Below are positions 5,640 through 12,267 of a stretch of DNA of 12,277 nt, in pieces. The notes beneath the pieces were generated by a model that had not been told where the DNA came from, made no database searches, and saw nothing but the letters and a program-made list of their open reading frames with translations. How positions within the stretch are numbered: position 1 is the stretch's first letter; each line of letters begins with the position of its first letter. Made by a program: the position numbers and the translations under genes. The stretch comes from a bacterium (GTDB taxonomy: Bacteria > Cyanobacteriota > Vampirovibrionia > Gastranaerophilales > Gastranaerophilaceae), in assembly GCA_024408905.1 (NCBI GenBank), contig JAKSUP010000020.1:1-12277 (forward strand), written 5' to 3'.

Positions 5640-6284
5640 ATGAACGATAATATATTGAGAACAAAAGATTGTGTAAAAATATATATAAACTATGTTAATA
5701 GCAAAGGCTTAGGCAGAAAAAAACAAGTTACGGTCAGATATGTTGATTTAAGTACGTGTTATCTTACGATGCCACTTCCGTCTGATGTTGAAAGGCCAAA
5801 GCCAAAGTCAAAAGCCGAATTGGTTGTTTATACTACTGATGGTGTATACAATTCCGAAGTTGTTCTTCTGGGTACGGAAGTTACTTTAAATGAATTTTTC
5901 TATGAAGTTTCTTTGCCTAAGACATGGAATTATAAGCAACTTCGTAATGGTTCTCGCAAAGATGTAGAACTTCCTCTTACTTTGAAGTTTGATGATGGAT
6001 TTGAAGTTACAGCTACATCAACCGATCTGTCAGTTGGAGGTCTTTCTTTTAAAACAGAACAACGAATTTCTACAATATACCATAAATTAAAATGCCAATT
6101 AACGCTGCAGTTGCCAAAAGATTTACTAATAAATTTTGCTGATGGAAAATTTATTTGTAGTGCAAGTTTTGTAAGATTAAGAGAAAATTTTGAAACTAAT
6201 GAGAAAATTTATGCATTTCAATTTTTGAATGTATCAAAAGAAGACTCTGAAATTTTACAAAATTACTTATTGCATTTGATATAA
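5640..6284 (+). CDS. YcgR-like PilZ-domain protein, probable cyclic-di-GMP receptor
   Basis: Cytosolic c-di-GMP effector. The C-terminal PilZ domain (about 100-212) has both binding motifs intact: R102-NGS-R106 (RxxxR) and D129-L-S131-VG-G134 (DxSxxG). The N-terminal 95 residues are a beta-rich domain in the position of the YcgR N-terminal domain (PilZN type), with a KAELVVYTTDGVYNSEVVL segment near 58-76. The 214-residue length fits YcgR-like proteins, which in other bacteria slow flagellar motors or control surface behaviour. The start has GAGGTG at good spacing. It has its own promoter and no obvious partner here; its 3' end carries the promoter of rnpB. The domain call is secure, the downstream target is not known. 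Confidence 0.88.
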   Translation: MNDNILRTKDCVKIYINYVNSKGLGRKKQVTVRYVDLSTCYLTMPLPSDVERPKPKSKAELVVYTTDGVYNSEVVLLGTEVTLNEFFYEVSLPKTWNYKQLRNGSRKDVELPLTLKFDDGFEVTATSTDLSVGGLSFKTEQRISTIYHKLKCQLTLQLPKDLLINFADGKFICSASFVRLRENFETNEKIYAFQFLNVSKEDSEILQNYLLHLI

Positions 6285-6291
6285 AAATTTA

Positions 6292-6300
6292 TGTTATAAT
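6292..6300 (+). promoter_or_regulatory. Extended -10 promoter of rnpB
   Basis: TGT followed by TATAAT (6295-6300) is an extended -10 element. The RNA 5' end predicted from the P1 helix (6307) is exactly 7 nt downstream, which supports the assignment. A TTGCAT (6270-6275) at 19-nt spacing is a possible weak -35 and lies inside the end of the PilZ gene. Confidence 0.7.
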
Positions 6301-6306
6301 ACATTC

Positions 6307-6659
6307 GGATAAAGTAGTCGGATAACTGCGCCTATAAAGGTGAGGAAAGTCCGTGCATTCAAGGACAGGTCGCCGGAGAAACTCCGGACAGCGTGAGCTG
6401 GTGGATCGGACCACAGAAAGAGGTTTTAACCTAAAAGACTGCCGATGGAATTATCACAGGCGATGGTGCAAAGGTGAGGTAAGAGCTCACCGGCAATACT
6501 GAGAAGTATTGGCCAGGCAACCCCCGACCGAATGCAAGATTGACTCAAGCGTTATCAGGTGTCCACTGAGCTTGGAAAAATCGCTAGAGATTGAAAGTAA
6601 TTTCAATACCAGATAGATAGTTATCTAAAACAGAACACGGCTTATGGACTGCTTTATCC
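6307..6659 (+). ncRNA. rnpB: RNase P RNA, bacterial type A
   Basis: Catalytic RNA that removes 5' leaders from pre-tRNAs. The ends are set by helix P1: GGATAAAGTAGTC (6307-6319) pairs with GACTGCTTTATCC (6647-6659), with one G-U. P2 is GATAAC (6321-6326) with GTTATC (6620-6625). The conserved P4 strand GAGGAAAGTCC follows a small P3, and its partner region ACAGAACACGGCTTAT lies near the 3' end. The CACAGAAAG and AGGTGAGGTAAGAGCTCACC elements and a P12-like hairpin CAATACT/AGTATTG are also present. About 353 nt is normal. In the apparent L15 loop the CCA-binding GGU is GGC (6517-6519). Its promoter is inside the PilZ gene, and T-rich DNA (6660-6669) follows P1. The identity is secure; exact ends are inferred. 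Confidence 0.96.
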
Positions 6660-6669
6660 TTTTTATTTT
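6647..6669 (+). terminator. Probable rnpB transcription end
   Basis: The 3' strand of P1 (6647-6659) is followed at once by TTTTTATTTT (6660-6669), so P1 or a nearby helix plus this T-tract may act as the terminator. The tract overlaps the last codons of the convergent lpxK gene, whose stop is at 6663-6665. Confidence 0.45.
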
Positions 6670-7718
6670 AATATTTCATCCGTATCAATAACTGTTTTTA
6701 ATTTTAGGGCATAGATGTTTGTTTTATTTAAAAGTGCAAGTTTTACTGCATCTTTTTCTGTCGTAATAATGTTTCCTTCAATATTTTCGATATCTTCTAT
6801 TGTATATTGATGGTGGTCATCAAATGTGATTTTGTTGCATACATTGTATTCGGATAGAAAATTGTAGAATTGTTCAGGTTGCCCGATAGCAGATATTGCT
6901 GTAACGTCTGTACCTTTCTGTAAATGTTCTCCTGAAATTATATTGTATGCGTAATCAGGTTCTATTTTACAAAGGCAAACTTTCTCCTCGCCATTTGGGA
7001 TATGGTTAGGGGCATTTTGAAAACATTTTTTTGCTAAAATTTTAGCTAACTTTTCTGCCCTTGTGTGGTCTGTGTTTTTACTTACAATAACGAGCTTATC
7101 TAATCTGTTAAAACCCTCTTGTCCTTCTCTTAGTGGGCCTGCAGGCAATAGGTTTTCATTTCCGAACATTTTTTCTGAATCGGCAAGAACAATATCTAAA
7201 TCTCTGTGAAGTTTTCTGTGCTGAAAACCATCATCAAGAATTATTGTTTCAACTCCCAATTTTTCTATAGCATATTTTGCTGCCCTGTAACGATTAGAGC
7301 AAGTTAATACAGCGCACATATTCAAATTCACAGCTAGCCAATACGGTTCATCTCCTGCCATATCAGCTTTATAGTATAAATCTATTCCGTCAGAAATAAC
7401 ATTTACATTTTTGTTATCAAGTTTTCCGCCATAACCACGAGATACAATCGCAACTTTTACCTTATTTTCATCAATAAAATGTTTCGCAAGTTCTGCGACA
7501 AAAGGTGTTTTTCCGACTCCACCGGTTGTAAAATTACCGACAGAAATTACATAGGCATTAACTTTTTTAGGTTTTAAAATTCCTTTATCGTACAGATAAT
7601 TTTTTGTTCTGCTTCCAATCCCATAGAATATTGAACAAAATTTCAACACATTAAAAATAAGGCCACTTGGCTCTTTGCTATAATGTATTTTTGTTATTTC
7701 TGTTTTTAAATTCATCAT
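6663..7718 (-). CDS. lpxK: Tetraacyldisaccharide 4'-kinase (lipid A 4'-kinase)
   Basis: Inner-membrane-associated kinase that phosphorylates the 4' position of the lipid A disaccharide, so the organism should make lipid A. Residues about 17-45 form the membrane-associating N-terminal helix region (GLIFNVLKFCSIFYGIG). The Walker A variant VGNFTTGGVGKTPFV is near 60-74, SRGYGGK near 93-99, the DEP motif near 121-125 and the catalytic ILDDGFQHRKLHRDLD near 160-175. LPAGPLRE and the C-terminal ITTEKDAVKL are also conserved. At 351 residues it is a little longer than E. coli LpxK. Two ATGs are adjacent (7718 and 7715); GAGAG at 7722-7726 is better spaced for the second. An inverted repeat TATAGT-TT-ACTATA (7733-7746) lies in the 46-nt gap from the upstream 189-aa gene. 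Confidence 0.95.
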   Translation of the reverse strand: MMNLKTEITKIHYSKEPSGLIFNVLKFCSIFYGIGSRTKNYLYDKGILKPKKVNAYVISVGNFTTGGVGKTPFVAELAKHFIDENKVKVAIVSRGYGGKLDNKNVNVISDGIDLYYKADMAGDEPYWLAVNLNMCAVLTCSNRYRAAKYAIEKLGVETIILDDGFQHRKLHRDLDIVLADSEKMFGNENLLPAGPLREGQEGFNRLDKLVIVSKNTDHTRAEKLAKILAKKCFQNAPNHIPNGEEKVCLCKIEPDYAYNIISGEHLQKGTDVTAISAIGQPEQFYNFLSEYNVCNKITFDDHHQYTIEDIENIEGNIITTEKDAVKLALLNKTNIYALKLKTVIDTDEILK

Positions 7719-7764
7719 ATACTCTCGTTATGTATAGTTTACTATAAAAATCATAGAAATATAA

Positions 7765-8334
7765 TTACCAGCTGATTTCATCACAGTCTGCGATTTTGAA
7801 CTTGCTAAATATTTTTTCGATTGCTCTTTGTGGTGTTCCAAAAATTTTCTTTGAAGTTTCATTGATTAATTCATTTCCGATTAGAAATTCATCTTTCATT
7901 CCTGAATATGCAACATCATTTTCAAAATCGCCACCTACAAAATACGAACAAGGAATATTAGACTCTTCCATTGTTTTAATATAGCTATCAACAAATTTCA
8001 TACTTTGTGGGCTATTTACATTGTTTTCTTTTCCACCTACAATTATTGCCTCTTGTTCTTCAAGTGGATTTATCCATTTTTTAAGGTGCTCTATTATGGA
8101 TTTTAATTTGTTTTCTTTGTATGTTGGACAAATATGCATACCGTTTGCTTCTATTCCATAACCTTTTCCGAGAACAAATCCACAATCACACATTCCTCTT
8201 GAGACCAGACGTTCACCTTTTTTTATCCCTTTTAACGTCCAATTGTCAATATTTTTGAAGTTTGAATTTATTGCGTTATTAAATTCGCTTTTACTTACAA
8301 TTCTAACCCTTGTACCAAAAGTTATGCTGTCCAA
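7765..8334 (-). CDS. Unrecognised 189-aa protein with a possible CheD-like Cys/His core
   Basis: I do not recognise the family with confidence. The start is TTG at 8334, well supported by AGGAG (8341-8345 on the opposite strand) with 6-nt spacing. The protein is soluble, with no signal peptide. Cysteines C49 and C51 (RGMCDCGFVLGKGYG) are followed by H67 and C69 (NGMHICP). A C-x-C / H-x-C set could bind a metal. Alternatively, one Cys 16-18 residues before a His in a Gly-rich setting, followed by AIIVGGKENN, VGGDFEND and FLIGNELI, recalls the layout of the chemotaxis glutamine deamidase CheD (Cys, then GGMxH, then a GG motif and DxGG). That is only a motif-level resemblance. Its promoter abuts the Rex operator. 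lpxK lies 46 nt downstream and may be co-transcribed. Confidence 0.7.
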   Translation of the reverse strand: MDSITFGTRVRIVSKSEFNNAINSNFKNIDNWTLKGIKKGERLVSRGMCDCGFVLGKGYGIEANGMHICPTYKENKLKSIIEHLKKWINPLEEQEAIIVGGKENNVNSPQSMKFVDSYIKTMEESNIPCSYFVGGDFENDVAYSGMKDEFLIGNELINETSKKIFGTPQRAIEKIFSKFKIADCDEISW

Positions 8335-8361
8335 AGTATTCTCCTTTTAAGAGAACAAAAA

Positions 8362-8390
8362 CATATAAATAAAATTTTTGCTACAGTAAA
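8362..8390 (-). promoter_or_regulatory. Predicted promoter of the 189-aa gene
   Basis: On the minus strand TTTACT (8390 to 8385), a 17-nt spacer and TATATG (8367 to 8362). Transcription would start near 8355, about 20 nt before the TTG start and ahead of its AGGAG. The -35 directly abuts the Rex operator at 8391-8408. Confidence 0.4.
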
Positions 8391-8408
8391 TCGTGAAAAT
8401 TTTCACAA
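8391..8408. promoter_or_regulatory. Rex operator in the adhE divergent region
   Basis: TCGTGAAAATTTTCACAA matches the Rex consensus TTGTGAA-N4-TTCACAA at all but one fixed position and contains the perfect palindrome GTGAAAATTTTCAC (8393-8406). rex itself is encoded 3 kb downstream, and adhE is a classic Rex target. Rex binds when NADH/NAD+ is low and leaves when NADH rises. A -10-like TATGATATAG (8411-8420) directly follows, so binding there could block an upstream adhE promoter; no good -35 accompanies it. Confidence 0.85.
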
Positions 8409-8469
8409 ATTATGATATAGTTCAATCGTAAATAAGCATACGAAATTCTTTAGTGTCATCTTTACACTA

Positions 8470-8497
8470 TTGACTTTTTAGCTTTATCATTTATCAT
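8470..8497 (+). promoter_or_regulatory. adhE: Candidate adhE promoter
   Basis: TTGACT (8470-8475), a 16-nt spacer and TATCAT (8492-8497), each 5/6 to consensus. The start would be near 8504, giving a leader of about 130 nt that contains the G-tract repeat. It lies about 60 nt downstream of the Rex operator, so Rex would have to act by looping or by a second, upstream promoter at 8411-8421. A promoter here also means that the left arm of the 8478-8617 inverted repeat may be DNA only. Confidence 0.4.
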
Positions 8498-8617
8498 GTT
8501 AAATAGGGAAATAAATCACGATTAGGGGTAAATAGGGGTAAGTGTAAGGGGTAAATAAGGGTAAATGCAAGCGAAACCTTCAAAAAATTTACAATTTCCA
8601 TATCGTGATAAAGCTAA
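8478..8617 (+). promoter_or_regulatory. Competing inverted repeats in the adhE leader
   Basis: TTAGCTTTATCA (8478-8489) is the exact complement of TGATAAAGCTAA (8606-8617). ATCACGAT (8515-8522) is the exact complement of ATCGTGAT (8602-8609). The two right arms overlap at 8606-8609, so only one helix can form at a time. Both enclose the G-tract repeats and end shortly before the ribosome site (AGGGG, 8625-8629). This could be an RNA switch or paired protein sites. The rest of the 301-nt gene-free stretch 8335-8635 holds the promoters and Rex site listed separately. Confidence 0.4.
8525..8572 (+). repeat. G-tract repeat in the adhE leader, second copy of the dispersed element
   Basis: Four G-tracts occur at 8525-8528, 8535-8538, 8548-8551 and 8559-8561, separated by 6, 9 and 7 nt of A/T-rich sequence (unit about GGGGTAAATA). 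TAAATGCAAGC follows at 8562-8572. The 14-nt block 8525-8538 and the 11-nt block 8562-8572 are the exact inverse of positions 3-16 and 18-28 of the window. A fifth G4 tract (8626-8629) is the adhE ribosome binding site itself. The tracts lie on the mRNA-sense strand and could form a two- or three-layer G-quadruplex. Confidence 0.7.
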
Positions 8618-8635
8618 TAAATATAGGGGTAGAGT

Positions 8636-11302
8636 ATGTCTAACATAGAACAAGATAACAGAACACAAGAAGAAAAAACTTTAGAAAGTCTTGAAAAATC
8701 ATATAATTCATCAGGACTTGTTGATAGTATTGAATCATTAGATGCTTTGATTTTAAGAGTGAAGAAAGCGCAAGAATTATATTCAACATATTCTCAAGAG
8801 CAGGTTGATAAGATATTCAAAGCTGCTGCTACAGCTGCTAATAAAGTTCGTATTCAATTAGCTAAAATGGCAGTAGAAGATACCGGCATGGGGGTTGTTG
8901 AGGACAAAATTATTAAAAATCATTTTGCTTCAGAATATATTTTTAATAAACATAAAAACGCTAAAACTTGTGGCGTGATTAAAGAAGACAAAATCAACGG
9001 TACAAAAATTGTTGCAGAACCTTTGGGTATTTTGGCTGGGATTATTCCTACGACAAACCCTACTTCTACTGCAATTTTTAAATCATTAATTTCTTTGAAG
9101 ACAAGAAATGCTATTATTTTCTCACCACATCCAAGAGCTACAAAATCAACAATTGAAGCTGCAAAAGTTGTTTTGGATGCTGCTGTAAAAGCCGGAGCGC
9201 CAAGAGATATTATAGGTTGGATTGATACTCCGTCTATGGAGCTTTCAAATGCACTTTTGCATCACCCTGATATTAGTTGTATTTTAGCAACAGGTGGCCC
9301 CGGTATGGTTAAAGCTGCATATTCATCAGGCAAGCCTGCACTAGGGGTTGGCCCGGGTAACGTACCTGCAATTATTGATGAGACTGCTGATATTAAAATG
9401 GCAGTATCATACATTTTAATGTCAAAAACATTTGATAACGGTATGATTTGTGCGTCAGAACAATCTGTTACTATTGTTGACAGTATTTATGATGAAGTCA
9501 GAAAAGAATTTGAATATCGTGGTGCATATTTATTAAATGAAAATGAATCAGAACAACTATCAAAAATTATTTTGATGGAAAACGGTTCTGTTAATCCTGC
9601 TATTGTCGGCCAACCTGCATGCAAGATTGCAGAAATTGCAGGAATTCAAGTTCCTGAGGATACAAAAGTTTTAATTTCAGAAAGAAAGATTGTTGATAAG
9701 TGTGATCCTTATGCTCACGAAAAATTATCACCGATTTTAGCATTATATAGAGCTGATAATTTTGAACAAGCTGTAGATATGGCACACGAACTTGTAATGA
9801 TGGGTGGCGCAGGTCATTCGTCTGCTTTGTATACAGATACAAGAACGCAAGAAAGAGTAAATTATTTTGCTCAAAAATTGCCGACTTGCAGATTGTTAGT
9901 AAATTCTCCATCTTCCCAAGGTGGTATTGGTGATTTATTTAACTTTAAACTGGAACCGTCTTTGACGTTAGGTTGTGGTTCTTGGGGTGGGAACTCTGTT
10001 TCAGGTAATGTCGGAGTTGAAAATTTATTGAACTTCAAAACCGTTGCAGAACGCAGAGAAAATATGCTTTGGTTCAAAGTTCCACCAAAAATATATTTTA
10101 AACGTGGTGCTGTAGATTTGGCATTAAGAGTTTTGCAAGGTAAAAAACGTGCTTTTATTGTAACTGACAGATTTCTGTTTAACTCAGGTGCAGTTGATGC
10201 AATTACAAATGTTTTGGATGAAATGGGTATTGACCATCAAATTTTCTTTGATGTAAAACCTGATCCGACTTTGGCTACGGTAAATCAAGCTATGGAAATT
10301 GTAAGACCATACGAACCTGATTTGATTATCGCTCTTGGTGGTGGTTCTCCGATGGACGCAGGAAAAATCATTTGGTTACTTTATGAACAACCTGATACTG
10401 TATTTGAAGATATTTCAATGAGATTTATGGATATCAGAAAAAGAATTTGCCAAATTCCTGACTTGGGTAAAAAAGCTACAATGGTTTGTATTCCTACAAC
10501 ATCAGGTACAGGTTCGGAAGTTACTCCGTTCTCAATTATTACGGATGAAAAAACACATTATAAATACGCAATTGCTGATTATGCCCTAACTCCTAATATA
10601 GCAATTGTTGACCCTAATTTTGTTGACGGTATGCCTACAGGTTTGACGTCAGCTTCAGGTATTGATGCTTTGGTTCACGCAATTGAAGCCTATGTATCTT
10701 GTATGGCAACAAACTTTACTAATTCAAATGCCCTTGAAGCAACAAAATTGGTATTCAGATATTTACCTAGAGCGTATAAGGAGGGTGCTAACGATCCTTT
10801 GGCTAGAGAAAAAATGCACTATGCTGCAACAATTGCCGGCATGGCTTTCGCAAACTCGTTCTTAGGCTTGTGTCACTCTATGGCTCACAAGTTGGGTGCT
10901 ATGTATAATATACCTCACGGGGTTGCAAATGCTTTATTAATAAGACAAATTATTAAATTTAATTCAACGGATAAACCGACAAAGCAGGCAATATTCCCAC
11001 AATACAAGTATCCATGTGCAAAAACTAAATACGGGCAAATTGCTGATGAACTTGGTTTAGGTGGTAGTAATGATGATGAAAAAGTTGAATTATTAATAAA
11101 AGCTGTCGATGACTTGATGACAACAGTTGAATTACCTAAATCAATAAGAGATTTTGGTGTTAAAGAAGATGAATTTATGGCAAACCTTGATGTATTAGTA
11201 GAGCGTGCTTTTGATGACCAATGCACAGGCGCAAATCCTGCTTATCCTCTTATGAAGGAAATCAAGCAAATCTTTATTGATGCATATAACGGAAAAGTTT
11301 AG
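8636..11302 (+). CDS. adhE: Bifunctional acetaldehyde-CoA/alcohol dehydrogenase
   Basis: Reduces acetyl-CoA to acetaldehyde and then ethanol, oxidising two NADH; it normally forms spirosome filaments. The N-terminal aldehyde dehydrogenase domain (about 30-460) has the cofactor segment [23 protein letters not shown] (220-242) and catalytic C272 in NGMICASEQ. The C-terminal iron alcohol dehydrogenase domain (about 478-885) has [10 protein letters not shown] (568-577) and iron ligands D677, H681, H747 and H761, with the same spacing as E. coli AdhE. Both halves are intact; 888 residues is normal. About 26 charged residues precede the usual start of the family. The ATG has AGGGG at 8625-8629, 6 nt upstream. 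Control: the Rex operator at 8391-8408 and an unusual structured leader. It ends in a hairpin before rex. Confidence 0.98.
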   Translation: MSNIEQDNRTQEEKTLESLEKSYNSSGLVDSIESLDALILRVKKAQELYSTYSQEQVDKIFKAAATAANKVRIQLAKMAVEDTGMGVVEDKIIKNHFASEYIFNKHKNAKTCGVIKEDKINGTKIVAEPLGILAGIIPTTNPTSTAIFKSLISLKTRNAIIFSPHPRATKSTIEAAKVVLDAAVKAGAPRDIIGWIDTPSMELSNALLHHPDISCILATGGPGMVKAAYSSGKPALGVGPGNVPAIIDETADIKMAVSYILMSKTFDNGMICASEQSVTIVDSIYDEVRKEFEYRGAYLLNENESEQLSKIILMENGSVNPAIVGQPACKIAEIAGIQVPEDTKVLISERKIVDKCDPYAHEKLSPILALYRADNFEQAVDMAHELVMMGGAGHSSALYTDTRTQERVNYFAQKLPTCRLLVNSPSSQGGIGDLFNFKLEPSLTLGCGSWGGNSVSGNVGVENLLNFKTVAERRENMLWFKVPPKIYFKRGAVDLALRVLQGKKRAFIVTDRFLFNSGAVDAITNVLDEMGIDHQIFFDVKPDPTLATVNQAMEIVRPYEPDLIIALGGGSPMDAGKIIWLLYEQPDTVFEDISMRFMDIRKRICQIPDLGKKATMVCIPTTSGTGSEVTPFSIITDEKTHYKYAIADYALTPNIAIVDPNFVDGMPTGLTSASGIDALVHAIEAYVSCMATNFTNSNALEATKLVFRYLPRAYKEGANDPLAREKMHYAATIAGMAFANSFLGLCHSMAHKLGAMYNIPHGVANALLIRQIIKFNSTDKPTKQAIFPQYKYPCAKTKYGQIADELGLGGSNDDEKVELLIKAVDDLMTTVELPKSIRDFGVKEDEFMANLDVLVERAFDDQCTGANPAYPLMKEIKQIFIDAYNGKV

Positions 11303-11316
11303 TACATAAAACATTT

Positions 11317-11352
11317 GGGGGTTTTGGATATATTTAAACCCCCTTGTTCTTT
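11317..11352 (+). terminator. Intrinsic terminator after adhE
   Basis: GGGGGTTT (11317-11324) pairs with AAACCCCC (11336-11343) around an 11-nt A/T-rich loop, followed by TTGTTCTTTT. The stem is strong but the T tract is interrupted, so partial read-through into rex (start 11368) is likely; no separate rex promoter is apparent in the 65-nt gap. Confidence 0.7.
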
Positions 11353-11367
11353 TAAGTAGAGGTATCA

Positions 11368-11973
11368 ATGAAAATTCCTGATAAAGTTATTAACAGATTA
11401 ACTCTGTATCACTATATATTAGATGATTATGAAAATGAATTTATTTCAAGCACTAAGATTGCAGAATTACTTGATATAGATAATTCTCAAGTTAGAAAAG
11501 ATATAAAATATTTGAATAATTCAGGGAAATGCCGTGTAGGTTATGACGTTAAAACCCTAAAACAAGCTATAGAATCAGAACTCGGATTCAAAAATCATCG
11601 TTCTGCTTTCATAATAGGCGCAGGAAACTTAGGTTCTGCGCTGGCTAAATACGATAACTTTAAAGATTATGGCTTGGATATAAAAGCAATGTTTGATAAT
11701 GATACATTGAGAGTCGGAAATACTGTTAATGGTAAGGAAGTTTACCATGTTTCTGAGTTGCCAAAATTGGTTAAGAAAATGAATGTTGATATTGCAATTT
11801 TGACCGTACCGAAAGTGTGTGCCTCAGAAACTGCAAAGTATTTGGTAAATTCCGGAATAAAGTATATATGGAACTTTACAACTTGTATATTAGATGTATC
11901 AGGTGATGTAAAAGTATGGAATGAAAATTTAATTGGAAATTTTATACAATTTACTCACGAAAATGATGTATAA
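11368..11973 (+). CDS. rex: Redox-sensing transcriptional repressor Rex
   Basis: DNA-binding sensor of the NADH/NAD+ ratio. Residues 1-75 are the winged-helix domain with the family signature (IPDKVINRLTLYHYIL, then SSTKIAELLDIDNSQVRKDIKYL with the recognition helix near 40-50, then GKCRVGYDV). Residues 78-201 are the Rossmann domain with the NADH loop GAGNLG (84-89), FDND at 109-112 and the C-terminal domain-swap helix. The 201-residue length is slightly short of typical Rex (205-215) but complete. GAGG at 11359-11362 sits 5 nt before the ATG. It follows adhE across a leaky-looking terminator, implying that Rex may adjust its own level with its target, and it precedes a redox protein by 33 nt, probably in one operon. 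Confidence 0.95.
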   Translation: MKIPDKVINRLTLYHYILDDYENEFISSTKIAELLDIDNSQVRKDIKYLNNSGKCRVGYDVKTLKQAIESELGFKNHRSAFIIGAGNLGSALAKYDNFKDYGLDIKAMFDNDTLRVGNTVNGKEVYHVSELPKLVKKMNVDIAILTVPKVCASETAKYLVNSGIKYIWNFTTCILDVSGDVKVWNENLIGNFIQFTHENDV

Positions 11974-12006
11974 TAAAAATGATCCTAGTGTGTTTGAGGT
12001 GTTAAT

Positions 12007-12261
12007 ATGGAAAGAATTAATGTAAATGTATGCTTGGGTTCTACTTGTTATGTAAAAGGTGGTGCCAATTTACAAGAATTGAATGACATTGTACCTGAAA
12101 GATATGGTGACAAAGTTGAGGTTATAGGGAGTCCTTGTTTAGGATTGTGCTCTATAAAATGGGAAAATTCAAAAGCACCTTATGTAAAAGTTGATGATGA
12201 AGTTATTGAAGAAGCAACAGTTGAAAAAGTTCTTGCTGTAAATAATAAAAAACTTAAATAA
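12007..12261 (+). CDS. Thioredoxin-fold [2Fe-2S] ferredoxin, NuoE/HndA-like
   Basis: Small electron carrier of the thioredoxin-like [2Fe-2S] family. The 84 residues contain C9 and C14 (CLGSTC) and C44 and C48 (CLGLC), the C-x4-C / C-x3-C cluster pattern of the C-terminal domain of NuoE, HndA and related subunits. The N-terminal helical region of NuoE is absent, so this is the minimal domain. GAGGTG stands just before the ATG. It follows rex by 33 nt and is followed within 16 nt by another ribosome site, so it belongs to a longer operon. In other anaerobes, genes of this type precede NADH-dependent [FeFe]-hydrogenase or NuoF-like subunits. That partner is inferred and lies outside the window. 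Confidence 0.88.
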   Translation: MERINVNVCLGSTCYVKGGANLQELNDIVPERYGDKVEVIGSPCLGLCSIKWENSKAPYVKVDDEVIEEATVEKVLAVNNKKLK

Positions 12262-12267
12262 ATCATT

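Noticed and set aside
8521..8572. CRISPR-like array in the adhE leader
   Set aside because: Repeat units are about 10 nt with 6-9 nt spacing, far too short for repeats and spacers, and no cas genes are near.
9600..11226. Long open frames antisense to adhE
   Set aside because: They are shadows of an intact, highly conserved coding sequence, have no ribosome sites and give low-complexity proteins.
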